Shown: piece after piece, positions 61,951-64,000 of the stretch | Layout of the letters: the number at the start of each line of letters is the position of its first letter | How positions within the stretch are numbered: the stretch's first letter is position 1 | Assembly (NCBI RefSeq): GCF_016863495.1 | Contig: NZ_BOOZ01000040.1 | Coordinates: 1 to 64,000 of the forward strand | Direction of reading: 5' to 3' | Length of the DNA stretch: 64,000 nucleotides | Source: Micromonospora andamanensis | GTDB lineage: Bacteria > Actinomycetota > Actinomycetes > Mycobacteriales > Micromonosporaceae | Program-made: the position numbers and the translations under genes | The notes under the pieces: model-generated | The model's input: only the letters and a program-made list of their open reading frames with translations | The model's database searches: none | What the model was told of the DNA's origin: nothing

Positions 61951-62535
61951 TCACAGCGGATCGACGCACAGCGTTGTCGGAGGTTGTGGGTATACCAGGG
62001 CGCGGGGCCGGTCCAAGGCGTTGGCGGAGTTAGCCCGTGCCTCGTCACCGCAGACAGCGCGGTTCGCGACGCCTTCGCTGACGGCGGTGATCCGATACGT
62101 GGCTGAATCGTCGCAATGGACCTTTGTCGCCCGGCCGGTGGGGAAGTCAATCTGTTGGCGGAAGCAGTCGCCGGCGACGGCATTCAACATGAGGCAGTAC
62201 ATGTGGTTCGATGACCGGCTATACGGCAGGTCGAAGCTCCCGTAGCTGCTGGCGCATCCCTCGAGGGAGTCGGCCACGATCGCAACGCGGTAGGCCGCTT
62301 GGGGCGCGGAGCAGTCCACCTGCCGGAAGGAACTGGTCTTCGCACCCTCGCCGGTCGCCTCGAGGCAATCACCCACCCGTACCTGGTCATCGGCGGAGGC
62401 GCAGCCTACGGCTACGGCAGCAGCGGCAGTGATCAGGCCGCCGGCAAGTGCAGCCAGGAGCAGGCGCCTGATGGCACGTGTCCGACCAGGACCGGTGGCC
62501 GGCGCCGCACCGTCTCCGGACGATCGACAGACCAC
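61951..62535 (-). CDS. LppU/SCO3897-like lipoprotein
   Basis: A protein of about 194 residues with a membrane-targeting segment ending in a lipobox-like 'AVAVGCAS', suggesting lipid attachment. The domain outside the membrane reads 'VRVGDCLEATGEGAKTSSFRQVDCSAPQAAYRVAIVA' and repeats a similar cysteine-bearing unit ('GDCFRQQIDFPTGRATKVHCDDSATYRITAV'), the LppU pattern. The start is uncertain: GTG 62535 follows AGAGG, and in-frame starts extend to 62580. Function unknown. Confidence 0.78.
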   Translation of the reverse strand: MVCRSSGDGAAPATGPGRTRAIRRLLLAALAGGLITAAAAVAVGCASADDQVRVGDCLEATGEGAKTSSFRQVDCSAPQAAYRVAIVADSLEGCASSYGSFDLPYSRSSNHMYCLMLNAVAGDCFRQQIDFPTGRATKVHCDDSATYRITAVSEGVANRAVCGDEARANSANALDRPRALVYPQPPTTLCVDPL

Positions 62536-62619
62536 CGCGACCTCTACTCCACCTCCAGGCACACTTCTCCCCAGCAACATCGCAACCCACGGCCTCTGCC
62601 GCTGACCACGTCTCCGCCC

Positions 62620-62913
62620 TTACTGTCGTCGACTTTCCCGCAGCAGCCTGCCTCGATCCCCCGTCGTGGTACCGCCCCAGATGCCGTCAACCTCTCGGAG
62701 AGGCTGGCGGAGGGCCCACTCTCTACAGGGGTCCAGCAGAAGGCAGGTGGAACAGATCGCCTTCGCCCGGGTGATCTGGCGTTTCGCCCCGACTCCCGAG
62801 CGTGAGGCTGAGGGAAAGAAAAGGTCGGTGTCATGGCCCCGGCACGCCGGCGTATGCGTGGCGGTGTCGAGCCAGGTGGGCCACTCGCCCAATCCGGTAT
62901 AGGTAACTGCCAT
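62620..62913 (-). CDS. WhiB-family iron-sulfur transcription factor
   Basis: A 97-residue WhiB-like protein. The four cluster cysteines are Cys24 ('PACRGHDTDLFFP'), Cys54 and Cys57 ('AICSTC') and Cys63 ('DPCREWAL'). The turn 'GIWGGTT' and a basic C-terminus ('RGRLLRESRRQ') follow. WhiB proteins bind sigma factor region 4 and respond to redox or NO; this confirms an actinobacterial host. ATG 62913. Confidence 0.95.
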   Translation of the reverse strand: MAVTYTGLGEWPTWLDTATHTPACRGHDTDLFFPSASRSGVGAKRQITRAKAICSTCLLLDPCREWALRQPLREVDGIWGGTTTGDRGRLLRESRRQ

Positions 62914-62991
62914 TGCGGTTCTTTCTCGTTGCGTGGTGGACCGGCGGGCCGACGAACTGCGCGCTGCGACCTGGCATGGCCCCGGAGAGAC

Positions 62992-64000
62992 TCAGCCGTC
63001 GCTGGGGGTGAGCGGGAGGGTGACCCCGCTGCCTGCCAGGTCGACAGTGACCTGGGTGCCGGTTGGGTATCGGAGGGTGTGCTCGTAGTCGGTTGCCATC
63101 ACCACCACGGCAATCCGGTGTCCAGCCTTGAAGACGTGGTCACTGGGCTCCAGGTCCCATCGGTAGACGTTGCTGGTTGACGGGTCGACGGGAGTGGTTG
63201 TCCGGTCCGAGATGCGGTTACGGACGTCCTGCCAGCCTCTGCTCACCACGTGATACGGCGTTAGCCCACTCTGGTAGGCCCAGCGCGAGCGGCAGCCGCT
63301 GTCACCGTCGAGGCTGGGTCCGAAACACCAGCTTTCGGCCGTCGGGGCGAAACCCGTGACCCGCGTGTCAGGCCCGAGGTCGATCAGATAGCCGGTGAGG
63401 TACGGCGCCGCGCCGGACAGCCGTGCGCGTACCTGGATCTTGGGGGTACCCGACAGGTGCTGGTCGGTGGCCAGGGGCGGCGAGACGTAGAGCAGACGGC
63501 TGTCGTCTCCGCCGGAAAGGTCGCCGAGCTTGTCCGCAGTCGGTCGTTTCGAGGCATCCACGAAGCCCTGCGACCCGGAGCCGGCCCCCTCGCGCGACAG
63601 CACGCCCGGCTGCCCGGTGCCGTCTCCAGCCTTGAGTGACATCCGCACCGGCTTCGCGTCCGGCGCCGGCCAGGTCGACTGCGTGCGCCAGACACCCGGC
63701 GCGGTTTCCACATCCACCGCGGGTCGCTCGGTGACTCCGTTGTCGATGCCGTACAGCCAGTGGTCGTACCAGGCATGGACCTCGTCCAGCCAGCGCTGCT
63801 CCGCGACGTACAACGGGTCATCGTGGCCCGCCTGCATGATCCACGCCTTGCGCGGAATGCGGTGGCGACCAAGCGCCGCCCACTGGTCGGCGAAGTGTTT
63901 CGGGGTGACCGACTGGTCGCGCAGCCCGGCGATGAGGAAGGTGGGCGGAAACGCCCGAACGTCGCCCAACGAGTTACGGGCCGCCCAGAACTCGTTGTAG
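62992..64000 (-). CDS. X-Pro dipeptidyl-peptidase (S15) family hydrolase, C-terminal part
   Basis: The last 335 or so codons of a CocE/NonD-type S15 hydrolase; the gene continues past the right edge, where it reads 'YNEFWAARNSLGDV'. Visible are the region with the active-site Asp and His ('PTFLIAGLRDQSVTP', 'KAWIMQAGHDD') and the C-terminal jelly-roll domain ('YRWDLEPSDHVFKAGHRIAVVVMATDYEHT'). The nucleophile Ser is outside the window. Members cleave N-terminal X-Pro dipeptides or act as esterases and are often secreted. Confidence 0.9.
   Translation of the reverse strand, partial: YNEFWAARNSLGDVRAFPPTFLIAGLRDQSVTPKHFADQWAALGRHRIPRKAWIMQAGHDDPLYVAEQRWLDEVHAWYDHWLYGIDNGVTERPAVDVETAPGVWRTQSTWPAPDAKPVRMSLKAGDGTGQPGVLSREGAGSGSQGFVDASKRPTADKLGDLSGGDDSRLLYVSPPLATDQHLSGTPKIQVRARLSGAAPYLTGYLIDLGPDTRVTGFAPTAESWCFGPSLDGDSGCRSRWAYQSGLTPYHVVSRGWQDVRNRISDRTTTPVDPSTSNVYRWDLEPSDHVFKAGHRIAVVVMATDYEHTLRYPTGTQVTVDLAGSGVTLPLTPSDG

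Overview
The window is high-GC DNA from a filamentous actinomycete, most likely a Micromonospora-like member of the Micromonosporaceae. This is inferred from GC bias, GTG starts, ATGA/GTGA overlaps, WhiB, SARP and SigE-type regulators, a LamG plus RHS giant-protein pair, and a rifampin phosphotransferase preceded by a rifamycin-associated element. It is chromosomal accessory DNA: no rRNA, tRNA, CRISPR array or replication gene was seen. Many genes sit in small divergent regulator/target pairs.

Layout. 0.1-7.2 kb: alpha/beta hydrolase, an Old Yellow Enzyme divergent from an ArsR regulator over a four-half-site operator, a methyltransferase, a membrane protein, a DUF4253 protein, and a nitrilase/LysR pair. 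7.4-18.5 kb: a LuxR-type HTH protein, then a secreted 2036-residue RHS protein and a secreted 1375-residue LamG protein, both on the minus strand with a strong hairpin between them. 18.9-20.8 kb: a small secreted protein and two frameshifted genes. 20.9-26.5 kb: a minus-strand peptide operon of a six-cysteine precursor, an S26 signal peptidase, a MauE-like membrane redox protein, a MauD/TlpA-like thioredoxin and an ABC exporter, followed by a SARP regulator. 26.8-28.7 kb: CYTH protein, methyltransferase and XRE regulator. 28.7-34.0 kb: an operon of ADP-forming acyl-CoA ligase, cupin, nucleotidyltransferase, a 16-codon mini-gene, a strong hairpin and an MFS exporter.

34.2-38.7 kb: truncated MmyB-type regulator, a membrane protein/SnoaL pair, a secreted carbohydrate-binding protein and a VOC protein. 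38.7-50.5 kb is a decay zone: IS630 remnant, DHFR fragment, 5'-truncated LysE exporter, frameshifted adenosine deaminase, deleted SnoaL and quinone-reductase genes. Intact genes among them are LysR/MFS, an ABM monooxygenase-like protein, rifampin phosphotransferase and a TetR/aldo-keto reductase pair. 50.4-64 kb: DUF6463, DUF2867, TetR, two paralogous MarR regulators sharing an operator motif (next to an EamA exporter and an alpha/beta hydrolase), a SigE-type sigma/anti-sigma pair, a DUF6355 secreted peptide, two membrane proteins, a two-component system, an LppU-like lipoprotein, a WhiB protein and the C-terminal part of an X-Pro dipeptidyl-peptidase family hydrolase running off the right edge.

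The two most promising undescribed systems are the six-cysteine peptide operon (20.9-26.5 kb), where disulfide-forming, cleaving and exporting functions surround a 68-residue precursor, and the mini-gene operon (28.7-34.0 kb), whose 16-residue ORF has an ideal ribosome binding site, is followed by a 13-bp GC hairpin and is flanked by nucleotidyl-transfer, acyl-activation and MFS export genes. Functions are read from motifs and family memory; no database search was run.
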